NCBI RefSeq assembly: GCF_905372525.1
Contig: NZ_CAJPPN010000005.1
Span: 11,114-75,113 of the forward strand
Direction: 5' to 3'
DNA length: 64,000 bases
DNA from: an uncultured Porphyromonas sp.
GTDB lineage: Bacteria; Bacteroidota; Bacteroidia; Bacteroidales; Porphyromonadaceae
Each line of letters opens with the position of its first letter. Within the stretch, counting starts at the first letter, position 1. Shown here in pieces: positions 54,860 through 63,764 of the stretch. Below the pieces are notes generated by a model that had not been told where the DNA came from, did no database searches, and saw nothing but the letters and a program-made list of their open reading frames with translations. Position numbers and translations under genes: made by a program.

Positions 54860-55118
54860 ATTATAGGAGCGCAGAGGCGTACATAGTATGGTCGTTTTAT
54901 CCCTCTCGGAGCATCCTGTTATGGGGCGTCGGAGACTCTCGGGGAAGAGTCCCCCCTTAGTCTCGATCTCTCCTTGGGATCGTACCTTGCCTCTCTATCC
55001 CCATATAGGGTACTATCCGTTAGGTATACTCTCCCGGTCACGTATATATTAATAGTGTATGGTTGAGTTCGGTGCTCTCTACCTCTCCGGGGAGGAGGGG
55101 GGACGAAGGTGCTGAGGC
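54860..55118. other. Gene-free DNA downstream of the helicase gene
   Basis: About 260 bases between the hairpin element and the end of the helicase gene. A plus-strand GGGGAGGAGGGGGGACG purine run lies at about 55093; otherwise nothing recognisable. Confidence 0.5.
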
Positions 55119-56555
55119 TTAGTCTACGAGCCCTTCGGGGTCGTTCATTAGGTAGACTCGCTTGGTGGCACGGGTGAGCGAGGTGTAGAGCCAGCGAGCC
55201 ATATTGCGGTCTAGGGGGAGGTAGCCGATGAGTCCGAGGTCGATGAAGACACACGACCACTGCCCGCCCTGCGCCTTGTGCGCCGTCGTGGCATAGCCAT
55301 ACTTGACCTCGAGGGCTCCCCAGAAGCGATCCTTGCGAATAGCCTTGCGCCGGGCTACGACAGAGCTGATATCGGCATAGCTATCGGCGATCGCATTGAA
55401 GAGCTCCTGTCGCTTCTGGCTACTTCGCTGGGGCTCGGGATCTGTTAGGGCCGAGAGTAGGAGGCAGACCTCTAGCTCCTCCCCGCGGTCGGGGAGGTAG
55501 ATAGTGGCATCGACGAAGTCCAGTCCATACTCATGATAGTAGCGGTGTAGGCGAGTGACCTCGACGATCTCCCCGTTGGCGATGAAGTCCGAGTGGTCTT
55601 GGCGCCGGGTATAGTGGTAGTTGTTGCGCGCCACGATGAGGCGCTCACCACGTACGATCGCTTCCTCGTAGTAGAAGATGTGGCTCCGTACAGCTTGGTT
55701 TAGCTCCATAGCTCGCTTGTTGGAGGGGCAGATCAGGAGGCACTCCTCCATCCCATAGCGTCCGTAGGCTGTCTCTATAGTCTCTAAGACGAGGCCATGC
55801 TCGACGCGAGTGATGCCCCGCCAGCCCTCTGTCTCTAGGTGTATGGGTAGGAGTTCCTCGGGGTCTTCGTCCTCGGAGCTGTCGATGAGTTCGCGTAGGC
55901 AGGTGGCATTATGTAGTATCCCGCCCTTCTTCTGTCGGACAATTTGCCTTAGGCTGGCTTCGTAGACCGTCATCCCATAGCGGGAGGCGAGCGTCTCGGG
56001 GCAGAGGGCATCGCTGAGGCTCGAGCCCACGGGGGGGAGCTGAGCGGTATCCCCCACTAGTAGGAGCTTACCCTGCTCGGCCGACCAGACGTAGGCCAGG
56101 AGGTCGTCTAGGAGGTTGCCTGAGCCAAAGGGTGTCACTTCGGAGCTATCGCCCGTGATCATAGAGGCTTCGTCTACGATAAAGAGGGTGGGCTGCTTAC
56201 TCGATGCTGAGGCGAGCTGAAAGGCTCCTCCCTCCTCCTGCATCTGGGTCGTCGCTCTATATATAGTACGGTGGATGGTAGTGGCCTGTCGCCCTGTCGT
56301 CGTGGAGAGTACCTTGGCCGCCCGACCCGTAGAGGCCATGAGCTCCACTCGTAGCCCAGCACCTATGGCTGTCTCTGTGATGAGGCGAAGTAGGAAGCTC
56401 TTCCCCGTGCCGGCATAGCCACGCAGGAGGAAGAGGGCATAGGGGGAGCTCTCTCGGAGGTATTCGGCTAGCCTGCCTAGGGCGGTAGCTTGGTCGGTAG
56501 TGAGCCCCTCAGTACTGTCGTGTAGTAGCTGATCGGCGAGCGCTGTGTACGGCAT
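55119..56555 (-). CDS. RecD-like superfamily 1 DNA helicase/AAA ATPase
   Basis: The 478-residue ATPase has Walker A GYAGTGKSFLL near residue 45, Walker B LFIVDEASMI, a motif III region GDTAQLPPVGSSLSD, and the C-terminal UvrD_C_2-type TAHKAQGGQWSCVFIDLG followed by YTSLTRATKRVYL. This is the motif set of RecD/Dda-type 5'-3' helicases, here without extra N-terminal domains, as in the short form common in Bacteroidales. It is likely involved in repair or fork restart; no RecBC partners are present nearby. It is divergent from the plus-strand gene at 56672. Confidence 0.9.
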   Translation of the reverse strand: MPYTALADQLLHDSTEGLTTDQATALGRLAEYLRESSPYALFLLRGYAGTGKSFLLRLITETAIGAGLRVELMASTGRAAKVLSTTTGRQATTIHRTIYRATTQMQEEGGAFQLASASSKQPTLFIVDEASMITGDSSEVTPFGSGNLLDDLLAYVWSAEQGKLLLVGDTAQLPPVGSSLSDALCPETLASRYGMTVYEASLRQIVRQKKGGILHNATCLRELIDSSEDEDPEELLPIHLETEGWRGITRVEHGLVLETIETAYGRYGMEECLLICPSNKRAMELNQAVRSHIFYYEEAIVRGERLIVARNNYHYTRRQDHSDFIANGEIVEVTRLHRYYHEYGLDFVDATIYLPDRGEELEVCLLLSALTDPEPQRSSQKRQELFNAIADSYADISSVVARRKAIRKDRFWGALEVKYGYATTAHKAQGGQWSCVFIDLGLIGYLPLDRNMARWLYTSLTRATKRVYLMNDPEGLVD

Positions 56556-56569
56556 GTAATAATAATTTC

Positions 56570-56577
56570 TATCTTTG
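56570..56577 (+). promoter_or_regulatory. Candidate -7 element for the 56.7 kb operon
   Basis: TATCTTTG matches TAnnTTTG, about 95 bases upstream of the start at 56672. An AT-rich leader follows. Confidence 0.55.
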
Positions 56578-56671
56578 TTGGTGTGAAGTTAGTGCAATCA
56601 TAGCATATATGCTCTATCGGTAGCCTAGCTAGATAATGTGAAGACTAATTAAAATACTACATACAATAGCA

Positions 56672-57310
56672 ATGAAGAAAGTTATTCTACTAGTGGTAGC
56701 ACTAGCTGTGGTCGCCCTAGCGTATGTCACCGTGCAGAGCGTCCTAGCTCCCGTGAGCTTCGACAAGAAGCAAACGGAGATCGAACTAGTCCTGCAAAAA
56801 CAACTCAAGAAGATCGCTACCTACGAAGATGCCTACAAGAGCGTCTACGATAAGTACGCCAATAAGGAAGAGCTGATCAACTTCCTCAACAACGGCCGCA
56901 TCTTCTACATCCGTGCAGAGGGCGACTATACGAGCGACATGCGCGACAAGGGTCTCTCCGAGGAGGATGCTGCTCGTCAGGGGCTCATCCGTCGTGACAC
57001 CGTATGGGTATCCGCTAAGGACTCCCTGCTAAAGGATGGTACGGACCTCTCTAAGCTCTTCATCATCCCCAATAACCCTGACTCCTCGATCCACGTCGTA
57101 GCTAGCACGATCGAGCAGGAAGTAGGAGATACGAAGATCAACGTCCCCGTCTTCCAGGCCTCTGCCTCCTACCGTAGCTACCTCCTGCCTCTGGGCAATG
57201 AGCGTCGCATCCGTGAAAAGGAAGATGCTGCTAATGCCAAGACGAATGCCTTCGCTGGGCTACGTGTCGGCTCGCTCACGGAGGTGAAGACCAACGGGAA
57301 CTGGGAATAA
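56672..57310 (+). CDS. Membrane-anchored conserved hypothetical protein
   Basis: The 212-residue protein has one N-terminal hydrophobic anchor (about 3-25: VILLVVALAVVALAYVTVQS) followed by a periplasmic part with helical KQTEIELVLQKQLKKIATYE and a beta-rich C-terminal half. No catalytic motif is seen. It is coupled to the DUF3822 gene by a TAATG stop-start overlap and lies in one operon with rsmD. The same order occurs in Bacteroidales as far as I recall, but the function is not known. Confidence 0.8.
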   Translation: MKKVILLVVALAVVALAYVTVQSVLAPVSFDKKQTEIELVLQKQLKKIATYEDAYKSVYDKYANKEELINFLNNGRIFYIRAEGDYTSDMRDKGLSEEDAARQGLIRRDTVWVSAKDSLLKDGTDLSKLFIIPNNPDSSIHVVASTIEQEVGDTKINVPVFQASASYRSYLLPLGNERRIREKEDAANAKTNAFAGLRVGSLTEVKTNGNWE

Positions 57311-58164
57311 TGATCGACCACACCGGACACCTCTCCCTCACCATAGAAGAGGCACCCGCACATAGCTTGTCCATCCGACCAACCTCGGGTGGACTTGCTT
57401 TTTCTATCACCGTCTGTGCCGAGCAGGAGGCGAGCTTCACCTCCTTCCTCCCCTATGCCTCTGTCGGTACTCCTATCGGACAGCAGATCGAGGAGCTGTA
57501 CTATCAGAATGAGTGGCTCGCCTTTCCCTATGCTACGACCACCCTCTACTACGAGCCCCATGAAGCTGTCCTCGTTCCCGAGGAGCTCCTCACCTCAGGG
57601 CAGGAGGGACTGTGGCTGAGTCCTGGGCGAGATCATGCTACCGAGCGTCTAGCTGGACTGGATACCCCACGGGTAGCCCTGAGTGTCGGACTCCTAGAGG
57701 AGGGGAAGAGCCTAGTACTGTCATGGGATCAGCGTGCCTACTCCTTCCTTCGACGCCGACACTCGACTCTGGAGCCCTTGCCCTACTTCATCCCTCTGCT
57801 CGTACAGCGTAGAGCTGACTCGCAGAAGGCTCGGGGGCATGAGCTCGTCCTCGTACTCCGAGAGGAGGGGGTAGACTGTCTCCTCCTGCTGGGCGGAGAG
57901 TTGGTAGCCTTCAATAGCTACCCGATCGTGCGGCTGCTGGATGCAGAGCAGGTAGCTGGCGAGGTAATGTTCTATGCCTCTACGCTCTGGCGTCACTTCG
58001 GCCTCTCTAGTGCCGGTGATCGGATACACATCGTACACTCCGAGGAGGGGACGGAGGCCACGGTGGCGATCCTGCGTGCCAGCGCTCAGCGGCTACGTGA
58101 CATCCTCGCCCGGTACGTGACGACCGTAGGGGTAGAGCCCTATCGTGTCCTAGCTCTGAGGTAA
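57310..58164 (+). CDS. DUF3822 family protein
   Basis: The 284-residue cytoplasmic protein has an actin-like/ASKHA flavour as in DUF3822: an N-terminal part with LSLTIEEAPAHSLSIRPTSG, a beta-rich middle, and LLLLGGELVAFNSYPIVRL followed by HFGLSSAGDRIHIVHSEEG near the end. The start codon overlaps the previous stop (TAATG), and rsmD begins one base after its stop, so translation is tightly coupled. Function unknown; position next to rsmD is conserved in relatives by my recollection. Confidence 0.82.
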   Translation: MIDHTGHLSLTIEEAPAHSLSIRPTSGGLAFSITVCAEQEASFTSFLPYASVGTPIGQQIEELYYQNEWLAFPYATTTLYYEPHEAVLVPEELLTSGQEGLWLSPGRDHATERLAGLDTPRVALSVGLLEEGKSLVLSWDQRAYSFLRRRHSTLEPLPYFIPLLVQRRADSQKARGHELVLVLREEGVDCLLLLGGELVAFNSYPIVRLLDAEQVAGEVMFYASTLWRHFGLSSAGDRIHIVHSEEGTEATVAILRASAQRLRDILARYVTTVGVEPYRVLALR

Positions 58165-58165
58165 T

Positions 58166-58726
58166 ATGCGTATCATAGGTGGTAAGTATAAGCGTCGACG
58201 CTTCGACGTCCCCAAGAGCTTCAATGCCCGCCCGACGACAGACTTTGCCAAGGAGAACCTCTTCAACGTCCTCCAGCACTACATAGACCTCGAGGGTGCT
58301 ACGGCGCTTGACCTCTTCAGTGGCACGGGGAGTATCGCTGTGGAACTCCTCTCCCGTGGAGCTTCGCGGGTGGTCGCCCTAGAGCAGCGAAGGGAGCATG
58401 CTTCCTTCATCCGCTCCGTGGCTCGTGAGCTAGGGGAGGAGGCTCACCTACAGGTCTTGCAGGCCGACGTCTTCCGCTTCCTCCGTGGGGGGAAGCACCA
58501 GCCCATCTACGACTTCATCTTTGCTGATCCACCCTATCGCCTTCGTGAGATCGCCCAGCTCCCAGAGCTCATCCTCTCTGCGGGCTTGCTACGTGAGAGT
58601 GGAGTACTCGTCGTGGAGCATCCTCAGCAGTACGACTTCTCTGCACTCCCTCATTTCGCCGAGCGTAGGGTCTACGGCTCTGTGAACCTCTCCCTTTTCG
58701 CCCTAGACCAAGAGTCCTCCGAGTAG
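58166..58726 (+). CDS. rsmD: 16S rRNA (guanine-N2)-methyltransferase RsmD
   Basis: RsmD methylates G966 of 16S rRNA in the assembled 30S subunit using SAM. The 186-residue protein begins with MRIIGGKYKRRRFDVP, followed by ARPTTDFAKENLFNVL, the SAM motif LDLFSGTGSIAVELLSRGA and the catalytic FADPPYRLRE (about residue 122). Length and motifs are standard. Third gene of the 56.7-58.7 kb operon. Confidence 0.95.
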   Translation: MRIIGGKYKRRRFDVPKSFNARPTTDFAKENLFNVLQHYIDLEGATALDLFSGTGSIAVELLSRGASRVVALEQRREHASFIRSVARELGEEAHLQVLQADVFRFLRGGKHQPIYDFIFADPPYRLREIAQLPELILSAGLLRESGVLVVEHPQQYDFSALPHFAERRVYGSVNLSLFALDQESSE

Positions 58727-58784
58727 CTAGGCTAGCCTCCCACTCTTGCCTCCTTCGTATGGGCGTGCACTAACTATTTGTAAG

Positions 58785-59306
58785 ATGAAAGCACTTGTTA
58801 TCTACTCCCACACCTACCCAGAGAAGAGTGTCTCTGGTCGGGCTATTCTCGAAGTCCTCCACGCCACTCCGGGCTTCGAGATCCGCAATATAGAGACCCT
58901 CTATCCTGACCTCAATCAGATCGACGTCGTAGCCGAGCAAAGGGCCCTCATAGAGGCAGACGTCATTATCTTCCAGCACCCCGTCTTTTGGTATAGCGGT
59001 ACCTCGGGGCTCAAGCGCTGGATGGACGAGGTCCTCCAGTTCGGCTTTGCCTATGGGGAGGGTGGAGATAAGCTACGGGGGAAGAAGGTCATCCACTCCT
59101 TCACGGTGGGCTCTGAGGCTGGGGACTATGTAGGAGAATTAGAGAGAGCCATCTGCACCCCTATCCGGGCTACTGCCAACTACTGTGGTATGGAGTATCT
59201 CCGAGCCTTCCCACTCTATGGACAATATCCGCCTACGAACCCCAATGTAGCGCAGGAGGCCAAGGCTCATGCTGAGAAGCTTGTGGCCTTTGTTCACTCT
59301 CTGTAG
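58785..59306 (+). CDS. NAD(P)H-dependent flavodoxin-like oxidoreductase, first tandem copy
   Basis: From the ATG at 58785 (MKALVIYSHTYPEKS) the protein has 173 residues, the same as the second copy; an upstream in-frame start at 58746 would add 13 residues not found there. The flavodoxin-like fold is shown by LVIYSHTYPE, ADVIIFQHPVFWYSGTSGLK and KVIHSFTVGS, as in the KefF/YheR/MdaB quinone-reductase group that binds FMN or FAD. Likely reduces quinones or electrophiles with NAD(P)H. It ends at a strong bidirectional hairpin and is followed by its paralog. Confidence 0.9.
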   Translation: MKALVIYSHTYPEKSVSGRAILEVLHATPGFEIRNIETLYPDLNQIDVVAEQRALIEADVIIFQHPVFWYSGTSGLKRWMDEVLQFGFAYGEGGDKLRGKKVIHSFTVGSEAGDYVGELERAICTPIRATANYCGMEYLRAFPLYGQYPPTNPNVAQEAKAHAEKLVAFVHSL

Positions 59307-59370
59307 AGAGGCCTCCTCCTCCCTTAGGGGCTCTCCTCTGGACAGCTAGCCTATGAGGAAGAGAACGAAA

Positions 59371-59407
59371 GGAGCCCCTACCCGTATCACGTACGGGTAG
59401 GGGCTCC
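59371..59407. terminator. Strong hairpin between the two oxidoreductase genes
   Basis: GGAGCCCCTACCCGTA (59371-59386) pairs perfectly with TACGGGTAGGGGCTCC (59392-59407) around a 5-nt loop, followed by CTCTGTTT. Confidence 0.8.
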
Positions 59408-59535
59408 CTCTGTTTCCACTGCTTGGCTATCCTTCGTATCCCCGTCTGCCACCCCTTGGGCTAAGAATATTCCGGGGCGATGAACAATTCTCCTCCCATC
59501 CTTTTTATTATCTGTGAACGTAAATAACAATCAAG

Positions 59536-60057
59536 ATGAAAGTACTCGTAATCTACTCTCACGCATACCCTGAGACCAGCAAGGCTGGTAATGCCATCCT
59601 CGAGGTCTTCCAGGCGACCCCCAGCTTCGAAGTCCGTAACCTAGATGCACTCTATCCCGACCTCGGCAAGATCGATGTCGTCGCCGAGCAGCAGGCACTC
59701 CTAGAGGCAGACGTCATTATCTTCCAGCACCCTATCTTCTGGTTTGGGGTCCCTGCAGCACTCAAGCGCTGGATGGAGGTGGTCCTACAGCATGGCTTTG
59801 CCCACGGGACGGGTGGAGATAAGCTCCATGGCAAGAAGTTCATCCACTCCTTCACCGCAGCCTCAGGGGCTGATACCTACGCTGGAGAGCTTGGCCGAGC
59901 ACTCCGTGCCCCCATTGAGGCCTCTGCACTCTACTGTGGGCTGGAGTACCTTAGAGCCTTCCCCCTCTATGGACAGCTTGCGCTAGTAAATCCCAATGTA
60001 GCGCAGGAAGCCAAGGCACACGCCGAGGAGGTCGTGGCCTTTGTCCAGTCGCTCTAG
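59536..60057 (+). CDS. NAD(P)H-dependent flavodoxin-like oxidoreductase, second tandem copy
   Basis: The 173-residue protein is colinear with the one encoded just upstream without gaps: both begin MKxLVIYSHxYPE, share ADVIIFQHP and a matching end NPNVAQEAKAHAE. At DNA level a stretch of over 25 bases around 59702 is identical in both copies, so the duplication is not ancient. Differences cluster around the active-site loop (YSGTSGLK versus FGVPAALK) and SFTVGS versus SFTAAS, which may alter substrate choice. It has its own terminator at 60124. Confidence 0.9.
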   Translation: MKVLVIYSHAYPETSKAGNAILEVFQATPSFEVRNLDALYPDLGKIDVVAEQQALLEADVIIFQHPIFWFGVPAALKRWMEVVLQHGFAHGTGGDKLHGKKFIHSFTAASGADTYAGELGRALRAPIEASALYCGLEYLRAFPLYGQLALVNPNVAQEAKAHAEEVVAFVQSL

Positions 60058-60123
60058 GAGGCACTCCATACGCTGAGACTCATCCCTGAGCCCATCGTAT
60101 CGTCCCCATCGGATGATAAAGGA

Positions 60124-60166
60124 AGCGGGCTCCTACTCGTACCACATGTACGAGTAGGAGCCCGCT
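60124..60166. terminator. Strong bidirectional terminator after the second oxidoreductase gene
   Basis: An 18-bp perfect stem, AGCGGGCTCCTACTCGTA (60124-60141) with its complement at 60149-60166, is followed by CCCTTTT. It also serves the convergent GNAT gene on the minus strand. Confidence 0.82.
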
Positions 60167-60202
60167 CCCTTTTCCTCATTAGGTTCACTCCTTAGTGCTC
60201 CC

Positions 60203-61252
60203 TCAGCGGTCGAAGAAAAGAGGTAGTGCTATACCCATTCTATGGGATGAAGTCAGTCCAAGGAACTCCAGTACTTCGGCTGTAGAGCGAACGGGGGTAC
60301 TTGCCCCCTCCTTCACTTCTGAGACGATGAGCTTACCATCTCCTACACAGTGATAGTGACCATTCTGCCTGGGTAGGACTTCATCCTCATAGTCAAAGTC
60401 AAATGCCAGCTCAGGATCACGCCTCAAGCAGTACTGCAGGAAGGCCGGCATATCTAGGATACGTATCATCCCCTTGCTGAATGATCGGCCTCTTGCACTG
60501 GGGCGCAGATTGTAGGTGAATGAATTAGGGGGGAGAGCTTGCCCTAGCTTTCTTAGTAGTGCTTCACGTACCTCACGTGTGCCGAAGATTGCTTCTGCGG
60601 AATATCCCTCTCCTACCCAGACGACGAATATTGCTCCTGCAACCCTACCTGCCTGATCACGATGCTCCTGAACGAGGCGATCTAAGTGGACCTCATAGTC
60701 CCTTAGGATCACCTCCCACATCCCCCGTGAATGGGTCAGATGGGGCTCGGCGATTCGCTCCTCGATGCCACAGAGGTAGTCGAGTAGGGTGGCGGCAGTG
60801 TAGTCGGGGTCTACTTCGTCGAGTACATCACACTCGTCCTCTGTCTGCCGAGCATTAGGGAGTGAGGCATAGCCCCCTATGCGCTGATAGTAATCCCATA
60901 GCCAGCCCTCGGCAGGAATGATTACCGAGAGCACATCTCCTCGCTCCTGCTCTCTACGCAGAGCCTCGGTAAGCAACCCCCTCATATACCCTCGCCCTCT
61001 GTAGTCGGGGTGGGTACAAGCAGCTAGGATATAGCCAGCCTGCATGGTCTCGGTGGTCTCTATGAGGGAGAGCTGGGGGTACTGTAGGTGAGCGACTATC
61101 CGTCCCTCCTCCTGATAGAGGAGGGTGCTCTCCCTCTGGTAAGCATCGGCAAAGTAGCTGTCGAGGAAGAGATCATCGTCCCCGAAGCACAGCTGCCAGA
61201 GCGCCCGTACCTCACCCTCTAGCTCCTCATGTGGTGTCAGTATCCCTTGCAT
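60203..61252 (-). CDS. GNAT family N-acetyltransferase
   Basis: The 349-residue protein has a GNAT domain (about 1-140) with the acetyl-CoA loop in THPDYRGRGYMRGLL, and a C-terminal half (about 190-349) that looks like a second, degenerate GNAT or SCP2-like module as in Eis-type proteins (FDFDYEDEVLP, then DGKLIVSEVKEG). The acceptor is unknown. The start overlaps the end of the upstream DUF2156 gene by 16 bases, so the pair is translationally coupled. Confidence 0.85.
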   Translation of the reverse strand: MQGILTPHEELEGEVRALWQLCFGDDDLFLDSYFADAYQRESTLLYQEEGRIVAHLQYPQLSLIETTETMQAGYILAACTHPDYRGRGYMRGLLTEALRREQERGDVLSVIIPAEGWLWDYYQRIGGYASLPNARQTEDECDVLDEVDPDYTAATLLDYLCGIEERIAEPHLTHSRGMWEVILRDYEVHLDRLVQEHRDQAGRVAGAIFVVWVGEGYSAEAIFGTREVREALLRKLGQALPPNSFTYNLRPSARGRSFSKGMIRILDMPAFLQYCLRRDPELAFDFDYEDEVLPRQNGHYHCVGDGKLIVSEVKEGASTPVRSTAEVLEFLGLTSSHRMGIALPLFFDR

Positions 61253-62160
61253 TCGTGGCGACGTACAGCGGCTATCTTAGGTAGGATGAGCTCAGGCTTG
61301 TAGGAGAGCTTAGCTCGGCGGAGCCCCTCTATCCCGAGGTCCTCCTCTCTATTGACGTAGATATACTGCTCGGGGATGGTGGAGGCGAAGAGCTTGTTGA
61401 TCATCGTGAAGGCTCCGTCATAGTCTCTATTGGCCTTCTCGATATGAACACCGAAGGTCGTCTCGTTGATCGGGGAGCCGATCGTGAAGGCTACGATCTC
61501 GCCCCCCACACGTAGGATCCCCCCCGAGAGCTGAAGTTGCTCTAGGTGGGTGAGTAGCCTGAGGATGACCTCCTGCTCCATATCCTCGCCACCCTCCTCA
61601 CTCTCGTGGTGCTCCAGCCAAGACTGCTCCAGCGCCATACACTCTAGGGCATTGGCAGGGGTGAGGGGCTCGTAGGTATAGTCGGAGTAGGTCTTCTCGA
61701 ACTTGTTGATGTGGTTACGCTTCGCCTGTAGTGCCTTGCCCGATAGGCTGACTAGGCGCTCCCTGAGGTAGATGTAGTCGGCATTACCCTCGCTCTCTAG
61801 GAAGGTGAAGGCATCGGGGCAGTGTGCCTGCAGACGCTCCCGGCAGGTCGGTGTCACCCCCATGAGGACGAGAGGGTATCCCCCAGCCTCGGCCTCTATG
61901 CCTAGGCGTCCGATAGCTTGCCCCACACAGCCCTCCCCACGAGTGATGGGCACTAGATAGGCCGGATGAGGACGTAGGGGAGAGGAGAAGCGGATGAAGA
62001 GGCTATCTCCCTCCACACAGTAGCACGTCTCGTACTTGACGGCCCAGCCGTAGAGGTTGGCGAAGGCGAGGTCGCAGATCTGTCCGTAGCTGTGTAGCGT
62101 GAAGGAAGTCACTATCTCCCGAGCTTCGGGGGTGACGGGAGTGAAGAGGAGTCTATCCAT
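61237..62160 (-). CDS. DUF2156 (phosphatidylglycerol lysyltransferase-like) protein
   Basis: The 307-residue protein has the tandem GNAT-like fold of DUF2156, the C-terminal catalytic part of MprF: SEGNADYIYLRERLVSLSGK, KRNHINKFEKTY and FAFTIGSPINETTFGVHIEK-like segments (shown as IVAFTIGSPINETTFGVHIE). There is no membrane flippase part, so it is not a full MprF. Soluble Bacteroidales members have no proven activity; aminoacylation is only a family-based guess. Coupled to the GNAT gene downstream. Confidence 0.86.
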   Translation of the reverse strand: MDRLLFTPVTPEAREIVTSFTLHSYGQICDLAFANLYGWAVKYETCYCVEGDSLFIRFSSPLRPHPAYLVPITRGEGCVGQAIGRLGIEAEAGGYPLVLMGVTPTCRERLQAHCPDAFTFLESEGNADYIYLRERLVSLSGKALQAKRNHINKFEKTYSDYTYEPLTPANALECMALEQSWLEHHESEEGGEDMEQEVILRLLTHLEQLQLSGGILRVGGEIVAFTIGSPINETTFGVHIEKANRDYDGAFTMINKLFASTIPEQYIYVNREEDLGIEGLRRAKLSYKPELILPKIAAVRRHECKGY

Positions 62161-62181
62161 AGACTATTGGTGTTGTTGTGA

Positions 62182-62673
62182 TTACTTGGCCTCACCTCGG
62201 GTCATACGGAAGGAGGCCTTATAACAGATGAAGAGTGGGATAGCTACACCTACCCCTAGGGCGAACATCGTCAGTAGAGCGATGATCGCATTGCTGGTGA
62301 TCCCCGGCAAGTACTGCTCCTGAGCCACCTCTTGGGTGCTCTCCATGAAGCGGATCATCCCCAGCAGGGAGCGGTAGGCAAAGCGCCCCGGGATCATAGG
62401 TAGTAGTGCCGGGAAGGCGAAGACCTCGATCGGGTAGCGAGCGTGATAAGCGAAGACGACCGCCAGGAAGCCCACAAAGACGGCTGCGAAGAAGGTCGAT
62501 ACGGCGATGTTCACCTCCGCATACTCCATGAGGGAGAAGCGGACAATATTGCCAAAGAAGGCAAGGATGGGGACGTAGCGAAAGGCTGCCCGTGAGGGAT
62601 TGCCCACGGCGGCAAAGCCGAGGGCGGCGAGGGCGGCGAATAAGCCCTTCTCTAGGATGAGGAGTAAGTCCAT
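62182..62673 (-). CDS. Threonine/serine exporter, small (YjjB-like) subunit
   Basis: The 163-residue membrane protein has about five hydrophobic segments. KGLFAALAALGFAAVGNPSR and FPALLPMIPGRFAYRSLLGM are typical of the ThrE-3/YjjB half of the ThrE family. With the YjjP-like protein encoded upstream it should form a two-component exporter for serine, threonine or small dicarboxylates (E. coli YjjPB exports succinate). 33 bases separate the two genes. Confidence 0.88.
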   Translation of the reverse strand: MDLLLILEKGLFAALAALGFAAVGNPSRAAFRYVPILAFFGNIVRFSLMEYAEVNIAVSTFFAAVFVGFLAVVFAYHARYPIEVFAFPALLPMIPGRFAYRSLLGMIRFMESTQEVAQEQYLPGITSNAIIALLTMFALGVGVAIPLFICYKASFRMTRGEAK

Positions 62674-62706
62674 GCTCTGGGGTGGGTTAGGATAGGAGTC
62701 GAGAGG

Positions 62707-63534
62707 CTAGAGGAGTGAGAGGTTGAGCATCATCAGCGTACAGCTCAGCCCTACGGTGATGCTGATGACGATCATCACGGCCGTCATCAGGCGGGAGATC
62801 CCGTTGAGCATGAAGCCATCGAGGAGGTCCATCATCCCGTTGATGAAGGGTACCCCGGGGATCAGATATAGTACGCTCGTCCCTAGGGCTATCTCGGGGT
62901 TGGCCTCTAGCCCGAGCTTCGCCCCTAGCCCCACGACAAAGGAGGCGACGAAGGCCGAGACGCAGATCACGAGGTAGGGATAGACGTGTCGGGCATTGAG
63001 CTCCTGCCGGACGAAGAAGCCACAGAGCGTACCGGCAAATACGCAGAGACCCGAGCCGAGATCCCCCCCGAAGAGGAAGCAGAAGGCCATATTCGCCAGA
63101 CTAATGAGGAAGAGGATGAGCCAGCGGTTGACGGGCGGGGAGGTCACGATAGCCTCGAAGCGATCCTCTAGTTCCTCGAGTGAAGGGTGATGGTCATAGG
63201 TGTACCACGAGAGGCGACTGAGCTCGGCATTGAGGAAGAAGTTGAGGGGGAGGTGTCGGTGTCGGATCATCCCCGTCACGGGGTGCTGGGCACGGCTGAT
63301 ATGCGAAGCCTCGGTATTGTCCGAGGTCGCAGGCATGAGGGTCATCGTGATGTTGCGCTGAAACATCATGATCGTCAGCTCATAGCCATAGGCATGTGCG
63401 ACACGTGTCGTATTGACTACGATACGAGAGGTCTGTACCCCGACGCTGGTCTGTGTCGTAGCGAAGCGAAGTAAGAAGTCCAATAGTCGCTCTGGGTCAA
63501 TATCAATGAGCGCCCCGGGCTTAGTCTGTGGCAT
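62707..63534 (-). CDS. Threonine/serine exporter, large (YjjP-like) subunit
   Basis: From the ATG at 63534 (MPQTKPGALIDIDPERLLD) the product has 275 residues. A longer frame from 63615 reads through the intergenic hairpin and is unlikely. The cytosolic N-terminal part (about 1-125) has SVGVQTSRIVVNTTRVAHAYG and ending HPVTGMIRHRHLPLN; five hydrophobic helices follow (LILFLISLANMAFCFLFGGD, then SVLYLIPGVPFINGMMDLLD). This is the ThrE N-terminal/YjjP family. It forms an operon with the small subunit. Confidence 0.88.
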   Translation of the reverse strand: MPQTKPGALIDIDPERLLDFLLRFATTQTSVGVQTSRIVVNTTRVAHAYGYELTIMMFQRNITMTLMPATSDNTEASHISRAQHPVTGMIRHRHLPLNFFLNAELSRLSWYTYDHHPSLEELEDRFEAIVTSPPVNRWLILFLISLANMAFCFLFGGDLGSGLCVFAGTLCGFFVRQELNARHVYPYLVICVSAFVASFVVGLGAKLGLEANPEIALGTSVLYLIPGVPFINGMMDLLDGFMLNGISRLMTAVMIVISITVGLSCTLMMLNLSLL

Positions 63535-63561
63535 AAGTAAATCGTATATGGAATAACCGAA

Positions 63562-63597
63562 AATGAGCCTCCACCTGTAGCTCGGTGGAGACTCATT
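63562..63597 (-). terminator. Terminator of the initiator tRNA gene
   Basis: AATGAG-x-CTCCACC pairs with GGTGGAG-x-CTCATT (one mismatch, 8-nt loop). On the minus strand it is followed by TTTTCGG and lies about 30 bases after the tRNA. Confidence 0.65.
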
Positions 63598-63627
63598 GAT
63601 ACGGTAGTTACACAACTCTTTTTCTAG

Positions 63628-63699
<72 letters not shown>

Positions 63700-63716
63700 C
63701 TATCTCTTTTGCACTG

Positions 63717-63748
63717 CAAAGGTAGTATAATATTTCTAATTAGCCAAA
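63717..63748 (-). promoter_or_regulatory. Promoter of the initiator tRNA gene
   Basis: On the minus strand TTTG (63745-63748), a 20-nt spacer and TACCTTTG (63717-63724) match both consensus boxes and the spacing. Transcription would start about 12 bases before the tRNA. Confidence 0.75.
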
Positions 63749-63764
63749 TGTCCCGAGTATACCC

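Noticed and set aside
54925..55260. Minus-strand small protein past the helicase end
   Set aside because: The frame overlaps the helicase gene in another frame and its composition is Pro/Arg/His-rich by chance.
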